Made by a program: the position numbers and the translations under genes. Positions 7,409 through 14,794 of a stretch of DNA of 18,923 nt are shown piece by piece. The DNA is taken from contig CP070771.1 in the NCBI GenBank assembly GCA_020345785.1, forward strand, positions 5,067,233-5,086,155. The letters run 5' to 3'. Origin of the DNA: Desulfobacterales bacterium (lineage in GTDB: Bacteria > Desulfobacterota > Desulfobacteria > Desulfobacterales > JAFDCJ01). How positions within the stretch are numbered: the stretch's first letter is position 1; every line of letters starts with the position of its first letter. The notes beneath the pieces are model-generated. The model worked only from the letters and a program-made list of their open reading frames with translations. It was not told the origin of the DNA and ran no database searches.

Positions 7409-7996
7409 ATGGCAAAATGGATCAAAAAAAGTCTCACGCCGGCCGAATCGATGCAACTCGATGACCATCTTGCAATAGCGGATATCGCGCGACTGGCGGA
7501 AGGCGGTGTCGAGAAAGCAGAACGCGACCAATTTTTGCATCATCTCAACCGTTGTCAAAGATGCTACGAAATTCTGCAGGAAACCCTGAAGGACATTGCC
7601 GCCGCCAAAACTTTGGCCAAGGTTTCCGATCCCTGGTGGAAAACAAAGGCCCTCTACGCTTTGGCGGCCTCCATTATCCTGGTCATTGTCATCGGCGGCC
7701 GACTCGTATTTGAATACAGGAGTCAACACCCTCGGGTCATAACCGCCTCATTTGATTTGGATCAGGAGTTAAAGGACATCCTGCTGGAAGATGATGCGCT
7801 GCGGTGGGAGAAGGGACCGCGATTAAACCGACTGTCGGCTGTCCTGCATAAGAAAGGTCTGCAATTTGATAATTTGACAACTGTTATTCTCGCGAAACCC
7901 TACTATCAGAAAAAGAGCCTGTTCGGACCCGCGGAAGTCATTCATATTCGCATCGAGGATGGGGTAGCCTATCTTGAGGTTGAAGAGAAGAACTAA
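7409..7996 (+). CDS. Second single-pass zinc-finger (HxxxCxxC) putative anti-sigma protein
   Basis: 195 residues. An N-terminal cytoplasmic domain carries His45, Cys49 and Cys52 in HLNRCQRC, the zf-HC2 pattern, preceded by the helix DIARLAEGGVEKAERDQFLH that is typical of anti-sigma zinc fingers. One membrane segment lies at about 82-100, and a periplasmic tail of about 95 residues follows, unlike that of the first anti-sigma. AGAGGA at 7399-7404 supports the ATG. It follows the divergent sigma factor by 31 bases and probably controls it. The periplasmic portion has no domain I recognise and would be the signal-sensing part. Confidence 0.8.
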   Translation: MAKWIKKSLTPAESMQLDDHLAIADIARLAEGGVEKAERDQFLHHLNRCQRCYEILQETLKDIAAAKTLAKVSDPWWKTKALYALAASIILVIVIGGRLVFEYRSQHPRVITASFDLDQELKDILLEDDALRWEKGPRLNRLSAVLHKKGLQFDNLTTVILAKPYYQKKSLFGPAEVIHIRIEDGVAYLEVEEKN

Positions 7997-8473
7997 TTTA
8001 TGTCCTACGAATAGATTTGAAAACTCGACCAAGATGCCTATCTAAAGTAGCCTCCTTGAATATAAAAAATTTCAAGCTCCAAATCGCAAATATCAAACAA
8101 TATCCAAATTCTAATTTCCAATGATTCAAACAGATATTGATTTGCCTCGCGCCGTTGACGCTATCTCAGGCCGAATGTGAATTTACATCGATCTGAAATT
8201 ATACCGAGGGAAGATAGTCAGATACAACCGATCGATTTAATACCTAAAGATTTCGGATTTGCGTTTTGAGATTTGGAATTTATTTGTAATTTGGAATTTG
8301 AAATTTGGGATTTATACGATACCTTGCCCCCCTCCTCTGATTTTCGATCCCTTTCAAAAAAACTCCCAGAAAAAAAATAGTTAAATAATTGATCTGATTT
8401 TACCATCTGTCCGTCTAATAGCTTAAAAAGAAATTCTTCGCTTTATCACCAAAATATAAAGGGGAGACGTGTC
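7997..8473. other. 477-base non-coding gap with inverted repeat
   Basis: AT-rich spacer between the second sigma/anti-sigma pair and the envelope gene set. It holds the inverted repeat at 8068-8305. I see no coding sequence with a plausible ribosome binding site. The only clear translation signal is AGGGGAG at 8459-8465, serving the next gene. A promoter is expected in the last 150 bases, but none could be assigned with confidence. Confidence 0.6.
8068..8305. repeat. Long-spaced imperfect inverted repeat
   Basis: The arm 8068-8092 matches the reverse complement of 8281-8305 at 20 of 25 positions. Both arms are built from CAAAT/ATTTG and AATTTC/GAAATT words, and the similarity continues weakly inward to about 8120 and 8250. 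The spacer between the core arms is about 190 bases, long for a simple hairpin, and carries no gene. Confidence 0.7.
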
Positions 8474-9322
8474 ATGTTAAAAGTGACGTGCAACACCTCG
8501 GTACCGAATTGTCAACATCGAATATGGCGCCAAATGTTCCTGGGTTTGGCAATTTTTATTTTCGCTGCCCGTGGGTTCCCGGCAGCTGCGAAACAGCCCC
8601 CCACCATCCGGCTGTTTCCAACCACGGTGGTGGAAAACATCAAGCACACCGGTGAGGCGGCCAAAGCCATGGAACAGGATCTTCAGAGTGTGATTGACCG
8701 CTTAAATCAGCAGGAAGAGCTTTACCTGGCCAGCAAGTGCGAGGGGGCCGCTGCCGAACAGGGCTGCAGTGACATCGCCGGTCAGTTGAGTCAAACCTAC
8801 CTGGAGATGCTGACGCTGATGGAAACCCGCCTGCCGGGGATGGAAGATTCAGTCCGGGCCACGAATGGCAGTCTGGAAAGACGGATTCGCACAGAATTAG
8901 GCCGCAAAACAACCCCCAGAGGTCTGCAGAAACTGCTTGAAGGAGCGCCTCAGCAATCCACCGAGTCCCCCCGCTACAAGCGTCGGGCGGGAAGACTGAG
9001 CGAGAAGTTCAGACAGTACTACAAGCTGGTGGCCATGGCCCCCAGATCGAGTTCGGGCGGTTCGCTGGCGGCAGTCGCCGCTGAAATATACCTTGATACC
9101 CAGGAAGTGCAGCAACTCATTGCCCTCACCCGCGATGAAATCAGCCGCGCCAAACTCATGATCGATCTCGATCAGGCATACGGCATCATTACGCCGGAAA
9201 TGTTTGAGATGGTTGGTCGGGTAAAATCGATTTTATTTGGCGAGACCGACCACGAAGAAGGCATACCCGGTCCACCGCCCGGCAGCACAAAAGCAGAATA
9301 TCGAAGTCCTCTTGAAATGTAA
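8474..9322 (+). CDS. Exported helical protein of unknown function
   Basis: 282 residues, not recognised. A long basic n-region (1-20) leads to a hydrophobic core at about 21-33 and a likely signal cleavage after FPAAA (35-39), so it is probably periplasmic. The mature part is predicted helical throughout: residues 60-150 are charged and heptad-like, with two cysteines (Cys89, Cys98) that could pair as a disulfide. The C-terminus is a short Pro/Gly-rich tail. AGGGGAG at 8459-8465 gives a strong ribosome binding site. The next gene, a lipoprotein, starts 18 bases after the stop, so the pair is probably one transcript and may interact. It opens the envelope gene set that ends with the caspase-like proteins. 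No function is assigned. Confidence 0.8.
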   Translation: MLKVTCNTSVPNCQHRIWRQMFLGLAIFIFAARGFPAAAKQPPTIRLFPTTVVENIKHTGEAAKAMEQDLQSVIDRLNQQEELYLASKCEGAAAEQGCSDIAGQLSQTYLEMLTLMETRLPGMEDSVRATNGSLERRIRTELGRKTTPRGLQKLLEGAPQQSTESPRYKRRAGRLSEKFRQYYKLVAMAPRSSSGGSLAAVAAEIYLDTQEVQQLIALTRDEISRAKLMIDLDQAYGIITPEMFEMVGRVKSILFGETDHEEGIPGPPPGSTKAEYRSPLEM

Positions 9323-9340
9323 CTATGGAGGTTTTCCATC

Positions 9341-9907
9341 ATGATCACGTTAATGAAAAAAAATCACTGTCGAGCAAAGATCCTGCTATGCATCACTATT
9401 TTTGGACTTCTCCTTTCCTCGTGCAGCAATAGGCCTTATGTGAACCCGAGCTGCACGTTGCCTTCCGGCGTAAATCTTGAAGAAGCCCTGGCACACTCAA
9501 GAGAAGATCTCGGTCATTTGGAGTGTGAAACCATGTTTGACGGTTATTATATGAAACTCATTGAGGTGGCCAAACGCGATCCCGCCATGCAAAATAAACG
9601 CAAGTTCAGCGAATTTTTAGAATGGGCCAATGCAGAAGGTATTATCGATAAGATCCAGGCCCGTAACTACTATAATCGTTACTTCAACACCACATTCATG
9701 ACTCTGCCGGACGAGTTTAACGTGTGCTCTTCCTGCTCCGAGAAAACCCAAAAAGAACTTGAATTTCGACTGGAGGAAGAACTCGGTCAAAAAGAAGAAG
9801 GTCTGTTGAAAGCGTGTCAGGATAAAAATGCCTATTACCTTGCGGCCGATCAGTATAACTCCATCATGCTGCTATTGGACGCCACCTGCACGGCATGCCG
9901 GAACTGA
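9341..9907 (+). CDS. Cysteine-rich lipoprotein of unknown function
   Basis: 188 residues with a lipoprotein signal peptide: Lys-rich start, hydrophobic core, and lipobox LSSC with Cys28 as the lipidated residue. The mature protein has seven further cysteines, including two CxxC motifs (Cys129/Cys132 in CSSC and Cys183/Cys186 in CTAC) plus Cys38, Cys61 and Cys159. This suggests disulfides in the periplasm, or possibly metal binding. The rest is helical and charged (residues 134-155 are Glu/Lys rich). GGAGG at 9327-9331 supports the ATG. It is adjacent to the exported helical protein and probably co-transcribed with it. I do not recognise the family. Confidence 0.82.
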   Translation: MITLMKKNHCRAKILLCITIFGLLLSSCSNRPYVNPSCTLPSGVNLEEALAHSREDLGHLECETMFDGYYMKLIEVAKRDPAMQNKRKFSEFLEWANAEGIIDKIQARNYYNRYFNTTFMTLPDEFNVCSSCSEKTQKELEFRLEEELGQKEEGLLKACQDKNAYYLAADQYNSIMLLLDATCTACRN

Positions 9908-9984
9908 TGTGAGACGAAAGAAGGTCAGCGAATAAACAGAAAGCGGGTGAAAAGCGAATGTCGAATAATGCCCCGCATCAGGAC

Positions 9985-10069
9985 TGAGTAACGAGGACTG
10001 AGGACTGAGTTGGAAAAAATTCGAGCGATGCAAACAGCGATACGCTTAGTCCTCAGTCCTCAGCACTCA
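9985..10069. repeat. Inverted repeat built on the word GAGGACT
   Basis: GAGGACTGAGGACT at 9993-10006 is perfectly complementary to 10048-10061. The extended arms 9985-10009 and 10045-10069 match at 21 of 25 positions. The 35-base loop starts a short direct repeat (TTCGAGCG at 10020-10027 and again at 10077-10084) that brackets the right arm. It sits between the lipoprotein gene and the channel gene and ends about 40 bases before the latter's start. It has no T-tract, so it is not a standard terminator. Confidence 0.8.
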
Positions 10070-10111
10070 TAACTTTTTCGAGCGGAAACTAAATTTTAGG
10101 GAACTCATACG

Positions 10112-10786
10112 ATGGAAACCAGATCTCATTCTGTCACGGTCTTCTCCGCCGGTTTTATCACCGGCGCACTAGGCATATTGGTTATCGGCGCTGCGGTGCT
10201 TTACATTTTGAACATGTCTGAATTTGTTGCCATATCCGTGCTGAAAATTCCCAGTGTTCAAAGGATGCTGACGTGGACCTATGAGAATCTCAGACTGTCG
10301 GTCATCCCATTTTTCCTGACCCTGCTGCTGTACACCGCTTCTCTCATTCGCTTAAAGCGTTATTTGAAAGACCATCGCGTTTCGATTGAAAAGATCGCCC
10401 AGAGCGAACAGCTGGTCGATATCTGGATCAATCTGTTCTTCGGGATCGGTGTCATCTGGACGGCTATCGGCATGCGCGGCGCCTTGCTGGATGGAATCGG
10501 TGATTTGAACGCCCAGTCGGCTGCCAGGCTGGGCGCCTTTTCGATTCTGCAGCGCCTGGTGGACGGCGGTATTCTATTGGCACTTTCCACGACTATTTTC
10601 GGAGCCGTCGGGGGCTATCTGCTGCGACTGATTAAATCCCTGACGGTAGGCACCCAGGTGAAAGCCTATTACAATTCCCTGGCGGAACAACAGGCCGACA
10701 TCGTGCATAACCTCCTGCAATCCATCGACAGACGAGTCGGCCAATTGGTGGCTTTTACCGAAAAACCGCGACCGGATGAAAGGTGA
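10112..10786 (+). CDS. MotA/TolQ/ExbB-family proton-channel-like membrane protein
   Basis: 224 residues with four hydrophobic segments at about 12-32, 62-80, 104-122 and 152-172. The third segment, with IGVIWTAIGM, and the fourth, with LLALSTTIFGAVGGYLL, match the pore-lining signatures of MotA/TolQ/ExbB proteins, where a small-residue/Thr-rich helix forms the proton path. A basic cytoplasmic stretch (81-100) lies between segments 2 and 3. AGGGA at 10098-10102 is the ribosome binding site. The next gene encodes a single-TM protein with an Asp at the membrane edge, the expected partner for a 5:2-type motor. Such complexes use proton-motive force to act on the outer membrane or cell wall. It is not a close match to any named member that I know. 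Confidence 0.72.
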   Translation: METRSHSVTVFSAGFITGALGILVIGAAVLYILNMSEFVAISVLKIPSVQRMLTWTYENLRLSVIPFFLTLLLYTASLIRLKRYLKDHRVSIEKIAQSEQLVDIWINLFFGIGVIWTAIGMRGALLDGIGDLNAQSAARLGAFSILQRLVDGGILLALSTTIFGAVGGYLLRLIKSLTVGTQVKAYYNSLAEQQADIVHNLLQSIDRRVGQLVAFTEKPRPDER

Positions 10787-10836
10787 CGATGCAACATCAA
10801 TTTACAAACTATAATCTGAACGCGACGGTAATCTAA

Positions 10837-11838
10837 ATGAACGCTTTACAACCATGGCCGATGCCTCTCATCCAGCGTGAAACGTTCCTTTCGAATGAGG
10901 TGGAGGTACTGCAGACGGATGTTATGCGCTTTTTTGCGATATTGTGTCTGTGCTTGATGGCCATATTTGCTTTGGTCAAGACCTTGCCCATGGCCCCCCC
11001 GACCGGCCGCCCCTCGATTGTCGAACCAACGGCCCCTAAAGCAGAGGTCGAAGCGCTGCAAAAATACACTGCCAAACTCAAAGAAAAGCTGGCGGAACTA
11101 CGGGACCAGGTAGAGGCCGCTGCCGTCAACGCTGATAAATCATCAACCGCGGCCGCCATCGCCGAAAAAAAGGAGCAGGAAATTCTCAACCGGCTGAACA
11201 GCGCCCGGCAGGAATTTGAACGCGTATCACAATCCCTGGAAGAAACCCGGGGCGCGTTGAAGTTTCGTGAAATGAAGCTGGCTGAAATTATGAATGATCT
11301 TGATAATAAAAAGCGCATCCGATCGGATTTGCAAACGAAAATTGTAAATGAATCGGAACAGCTGGCAAAGATACAGGCAAAACTGGAGCATGGCACTGGA
11401 AAATTAAACCGGCATCTGCCTCAAAAACAGCAATCCGAAAAATTAATACCTGAAGGAAGCCCGCCGCTGCAACCCGTCAGGAAAGGATTTACGCTGCGAT
11501 TTGCTTCAGATGAATCGCTGCAAGAACTGATCAGACGAGAAAAAGTAATTTTTTATGCGTTAGCCGGAAATAAAGTCTGGCAACTGCATCTGAAAGACGG
11601 TCAGCCGGTCTATCTGTCGGCCCAATTTCCCCGGCAAATTTACGAGATGCAAACTTCCACGGTTCCGATTGAATACAGCGGTGTTTTTCAACAACAGGTG
11701 GCGGCATTCGGCCGCACGACCGTGACCTGGGGAGTCACGCTGCCTTTTCAAATGACGGCATCCATCAACCGACTCATCAAAGACCGGGACGGCGGAGATC
11801 TGGTGATCATGGCAGACGGAGAGGTAGTTATAAATTGA
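10837..11838 (+). CDS. Single-TM coiled-coil protein, putative ExbD/MotB-like partner
   Basis: 333 residues. A short cytoplasmic start leads to one membrane segment at about 31-49 with Asp28 just before it, the place where ExbD/TolR/MotB carry their proton-carrying Asp. A long coiled coil follows at about 68-188, rich in Lys/Glu/Ala. A C-terminal alpha/beta domain spans about 215-333 (KGFTLRFASDESLQELIRRE onward), which I do not recognise. It starts 51 bases after the MotA/TolQ/ExbB-like gene, which supports a channel/stator pair. The coiled coil would let the C-terminal domain reach across the periplasm toward the cell wall or the outer-membrane lipoprotein encoded next. The ExbD-like role is inference from topology and position. 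The C-terminus overlaps the next start codon. Confidence 0.7.
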   Translation: MNALQPWPMPLIQRETFLSNEVEVLQTDVMRFFAILCLCLMAIFALVKTLPMAPPTGRPSIVEPTAPKAEVEALQKYTAKLKEKLAELRDQVEAAAVNADKSSTAAAIAEKKEQEILNRLNSARQEFERVSQSLEETRGALKFREMKLAEIMNDLDNKKRIRSDLQTKIVNESEQLAKIQAKLEHGTGKLNRHLPQKQQSEKLIPEGSPPLQPVRKGFTLRFASDESLQELIRREKVIFYALAGNKVWQLHLKDGQPVYLSAQFPRQIYEMQTSTVPIEYSGVFQQQVAAFGRTTVTWGVTLPFQMTASINRLIKDRDGGDLVIMADGEVVIN

Positions 11839-13436
11839 CGTTCATCAGCAAAACAACGGCCAAAATCCAGCAACTGGCGATCATCATCATTTTTATGGGG
11901 TTATCGGCTTGCAGCGCCGGTCCGGTGCCCTATGAAGCCGGACTCCCCGCCGACGAGTCTTTGCTTGACCACTGGCTGGAAGATACGCTTATTCCCTACC
12001 TGCTCCGGCAAATCGGTCAGCACCCGCGCTTTAAAGGCCAGCCGGTTCTGCTGGTCAGCATGCAAGGCGAGGAGGTCCGGCCCCGTATCGATGATTTGAC
12101 GGATCAGATCCGGGGGAAAATCATCGACGCTCTGCTGAAAGAGCCCGGTCTTGATCTTGTATGGCGACCAACCGGCCGGCTGCGACTGCACCAGCAAAGT
12201 ATCAAGGATGTGCTCTGTGACGATTATCGCAGGGTCCATTATTACATCGGTCTGGACTGCGGTTTGACCCGGTTGGAGAGAAAGCTTTACGTGAAAGTGC
12301 GGGCCTTGAACCTTGCCGAACAAAAATGGGTGTCCGGTTTCGGCAAATCATGGGAAGGAAGGCCGACCGCGGAACAGCTGGCCGCTTTGGCGCGGGAGCA
12401 TCCGGATGAATACTTACGAGGGCTGCGGCCACTGCCTTTTTCCGATGATCAGCCGGATTTGCTGGCCCTCTATCTGGCCCGCAATCTAAGCTGCCTTTTG
12501 CGGCAGGCAGCATCCGAAGATCTGGTGGTGCATGTGGCCAAACCATCCTTAAATGCTCCGGCGGTTTTGAAAACAATCCTGGATCTCGTTGAAAAATACC
12601 TGGCGCGTTTTCAGGAGGTGGAGGTGACCGATGACCCGAACGCAGCCAATGTCATACTGGTCAGCGAAATCCATGCCATCCATCAAGGCTTGCACCAGAT
12701 CTGGGTTTCCGCCAGATATCGTCACGATGAAACATACGTGCCCGGCGCAGAAACCGAAGCGTACATGATGATTGATTCCAGGGAACAACCGCATGTCGCC
12801 GACACACAGGGTGAAAGGCCCGCTGCCCCGCTACCTCATGTCCAGCACCTAGCGACGTCATCTGAACTATTGGCATCATTTGATCTGCTGATCCCTTTAA
12901 ACCAGCGATTATGTTCAACCGGCTCTCCCTGGCAGTCCGGTGTACGGCGTCTAGAACCCCATGGAAGTCTTTCGACCGGCAGCTGCCTGGCGGTGGAAAT
13001 GACACTTGCGGCACCGGCTTACGTGTTTCTGATGGGACAGGATGCCGATGGTGAATTAACGCAGATGTTTCCATCCGCCTGCGCCGGCATGCAGAAAAAT
13101 GATATTCGACTCCACCCCGGACAGCGGCTGCAATTTCCTTCACCGTCAGATCCAACAGCCGGCGTCCTGGAACTTGACGGTTCGCCCGGGATGGAGCGGG
13201 TTTTCGCAATTGCCATGACCCGCCGGGAAATGGCCGATAAATTTGCATACCGGCTGGCGGAAATCCAGGGGCTGTGCCGTCCCGGCAAAAAATTTCCTGA
13301 CTTCTTACTAGCCGGCAGTCCCCGACGTTCTGCTGAACGCGTTTACCAATGGCAAGACTACCTGAATCGATTATCGGCTGCCAATCCCGGATCGGTTCAG
13401 TGGCGGAAAATCAGCTTCTGGCATGTGTCTCGATAA
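11835..13436 (+). CDS. Lipoprotein with C-terminal DUF4384-like domain
   Basis: 533 residues. The start is TTG at 11835, overlapping the previous stop. It is supported by GGAGAGG at 11818-11824 and because only this start gives a full lipoprotein signal, with a hydrophobic core and lipobox LSAC (Cys26). Residues about 40-175 and 205-305 each look like an alpha/beta unit of the CsgG/LpoB/FlgO-like kind (for example QPVLLVSMQGEE then IDALLKEPGLDLVWRP, and VEVTDDPNAANVILVSEI). This is a tentative reading. Residues about 385-480 match DUF4384 (AYVFLMGQDADGELTQMFPS, then a PGQRLQFPS segment), a domain often attached to caspase-like peptidases, and one such gene lies further down. It is probably an outer-membrane-anchored part of the same apparatus as the ExbB-like pair. 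Confidence 0.75.
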   Translation: MTFISKTTAKIQQLAIIIIFMGLSACSAGPVPYEAGLPADESLLDHWLEDTLIPYLLRQIGQHPRFKGQPVLLVSMQGEEVRPRIDDLTDQIRGKIIDALLKEPGLDLVWRPTGRLRLHQQSIKDVLCDDYRRVHYYIGLDCGLTRLERKLYVKVRALNLAEQKWVSGFGKSWEGRPTAEQLAALAREHPDEYLRGLRPLPFSDDQPDLLALYLARNLSCLLRQAASEDLVVHVAKPSLNAPAVLKTILDLVEKYLARFQEVEVTDDPNAANVILVSEIHAIHQGLHQIWVSARYRHDETYVPGAETEAYMMIDSREQPHVADTQGERPAAPLPHVQHLATSSELLASFDLLIPLNQRLCSTGSPWQSGVRRLEPHGSLSTGSCLAVEMTLAAPAYVFLMGQDADGELTQMFPSACAGMQKNDIRLHPGQRLQFPSPSDPTAGVLELDGSPGMERVFAIAMTRREMADKFAYRLAEIQGLCRPGKKFPDFLLAGSPRRSAERVYQWQDYLNRLSAANPGSVQWRKISFWHVSR

Positions 13437-13503
13437 AATAATCTAAAAAATGGGGTTTGGCCGTCGTGTATTTTAATTGAAGAATAGAGCTTCCGGAAGA
13501 AGT

Positions 13504-13540
13504 GCCTAAAATTGCAAAATGCCTAAAATGGCTAAAATTG
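13504..13540. repeat. Short tandem word repeat (CCTAAAAT)
   Basis: The word GCCTAAAAT occurs at 13504-13512 and 13521-13529, with a third variant GCTAAAATTG at 13531-13540. It is AT-rich and imperfect, in the gap before the transglycosylase gene. No matching opposite arm is visible nearby, so it looks like a single arm of the kind of repeat found in the other gaps. Confidence 0.5.
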
Positions 13541-13654
13541 AGGAATTCTATCGATTTTAATGAAGCTCCATACCATAAGCTGCGGCGTATCTATAGTGTT
13601 CGATTTGATATGACCCCATTAGTTTGTGAAACAGGTAGTTCGTGGGGTGTAACA

Positions 13655-13695
13655 TGCAACCCGTAACCCGGACCGCGCAACGCGTAACGCGTAAC
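13655..13695. repeat. Short tandem word repeat (CGTAAC) abutting a start codon
   Basis: Units of the form CGCGTAAC/CCGTAACC repeat about four times here, most clearly at 13681-13688 and 13689-13695. The block ends 7 bases before the ATG at 13703, so it occupies the place of the ribosome binding site. No opposite arm is visible in the gap. Confidence 0.55.
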
Positions 13696-13702
13696 TCGAA
13701 AC

Positions 13703-14527
13703 ATGAACCAGATACATATTATCACGAAACTAATTATCTGCATGGTTCTGATGGGATATGGCCAACAGGTTGCAGGCGCCGTTAAAGATGCTGGAACGGA
13801 TATTGAAGCGCGATGGCATCATTTCCTGGTCAATGATGCGCTGAAATTTCCCATCATCAGTTTTCCATATGGCCATTGCTTTAAGTCAGCCGCAGAAAAA
13901 TACGATCTTCCGCTATCACTTCTTCTGGCGGTGGCACGCGGTGAATCCAATTTTAACCCCCAAGCCAAGTCTGACCGCAACTGCCATGGGTTGATGCAAA
14001 TTCAGTGGCCCGGAACCGCCAAACATCTGGGAATCCGTCGACTCAAGTCATTGTATGAACCGTGCACAAATATTCGTGCCGGAGCCAGATATCTCAGGGA
14101 GCTGATGGACCGTTACAATCAAAACCTGCACCTGGCCCTGGCGGCATACAATTACGGACCGAATCGCATCCAGCAAAAAGCCGGCCCGGACCACATCCCT
14201 CAGGGCGCGCAATGGTACAGCGGTTATATTTATCATCACATGCAATACGTCACACAGGGGGGTAGCACCGCATCCGGCGCAGGCAAAGCGGATAAAGGAG
14301 CAGCTTACGGACATGAAAAGCGGCTTGCCATCATCACATTTAATCAACCGTATCGAGCAAGCGCATTTTATCAACATCTCCATAAACAGGCACCTTCGCT
14401 GAATCTTGATTGGTACCGAATCGGCTTGGGGCGGTATCAGGTGGTCATGCTGTACACTGATAAAAAAGCACTGGAAGCCGGCCGCAAAAAATTGAGAAAT
14501 ATCGGGGTGATCGTCAACGGCAGGTAA
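13703..14527 (+). CDS. Exported lytic transglycosylase (SLT) with SPOR-like C-terminal domain
   Basis: 274 residues. A signal peptide covers about 1-26 (ending VAGA). The SLT domain lies at about 60-165: LLAVARGESNFNPQAKS with catalytic Glu81, GLMQI at 96-100, and ALAAYNYGPNRI at 146-156. It would cleave peptidoglycan with 1,6-anhydro product formation in the periplasm. A Gly/Ser/Ala linker leads to a C-terminal domain (206-274) with RLAIITFNQPYRASAFYQHL and WYRIGLGRYQVVMLYTDKKA. This resembles a SPOR domain, which binds denuded glycan at division or remodelling sites. The ATG at 13703 is chosen because it provides the signal-peptide n-region, although no Shine-Dalgarno is seen. Placed between the motor-like genes and the caspase-like genes, it suggests local wall opening for the apparatus. 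Confidence 0.87.
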   Translation: MNQIHIITKLIICMVLMGYGQQVAGAVKDAGTDIEARWHHFLVNDALKFPIISFPYGHCFKSAAEKYDLPLSLLLAVARGESNFNPQAKSDRNCHGLMQIQWPGTAKHLGIRRLKSLYEPCTNIRAGARYLRELMDRYNQNLHLALAAYNYGPNRIQQKAGPDHIPQGAQWYSGYIYHHMQYVTQGGSTASGAGKADKGAAYGHEKRLAIITFNQPYRASAFYQHLHKQAPSLNLDWYRIGLGRYQVVMLYTDKKALEAGRKKLRNIGVIVNGR

Positions 14528-14794
14528 GTGCGATGGAATGCCGGACCAATGAATTTGAAAAAATCAGCTAAATTATTTTGTAAACCTTTTTTGAACCTTA
14601 TGCGTCACAATCGATAGAAACTTTTTGTTGTGTAGTTTCAGATGAGGACAAGGCGGCTTTGAGGCCTGATAGCTGACATCTGGTAACCTAATTTTTGCAA
14701 TGATAAATTATCAACGTTCTCAACTTCTCCCGAATAGAGTCTTGGAAAATGCAAAGGACTTAAATACCTAAAGGCAAAATGTAGTGGAGTTCAT

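Noticed and set aside
9985..10084. CRISPR-like repeats
   Set aside because: The repeated words are imperfect, palindromic and without unique spacers of constant length, and no cas genes are present.
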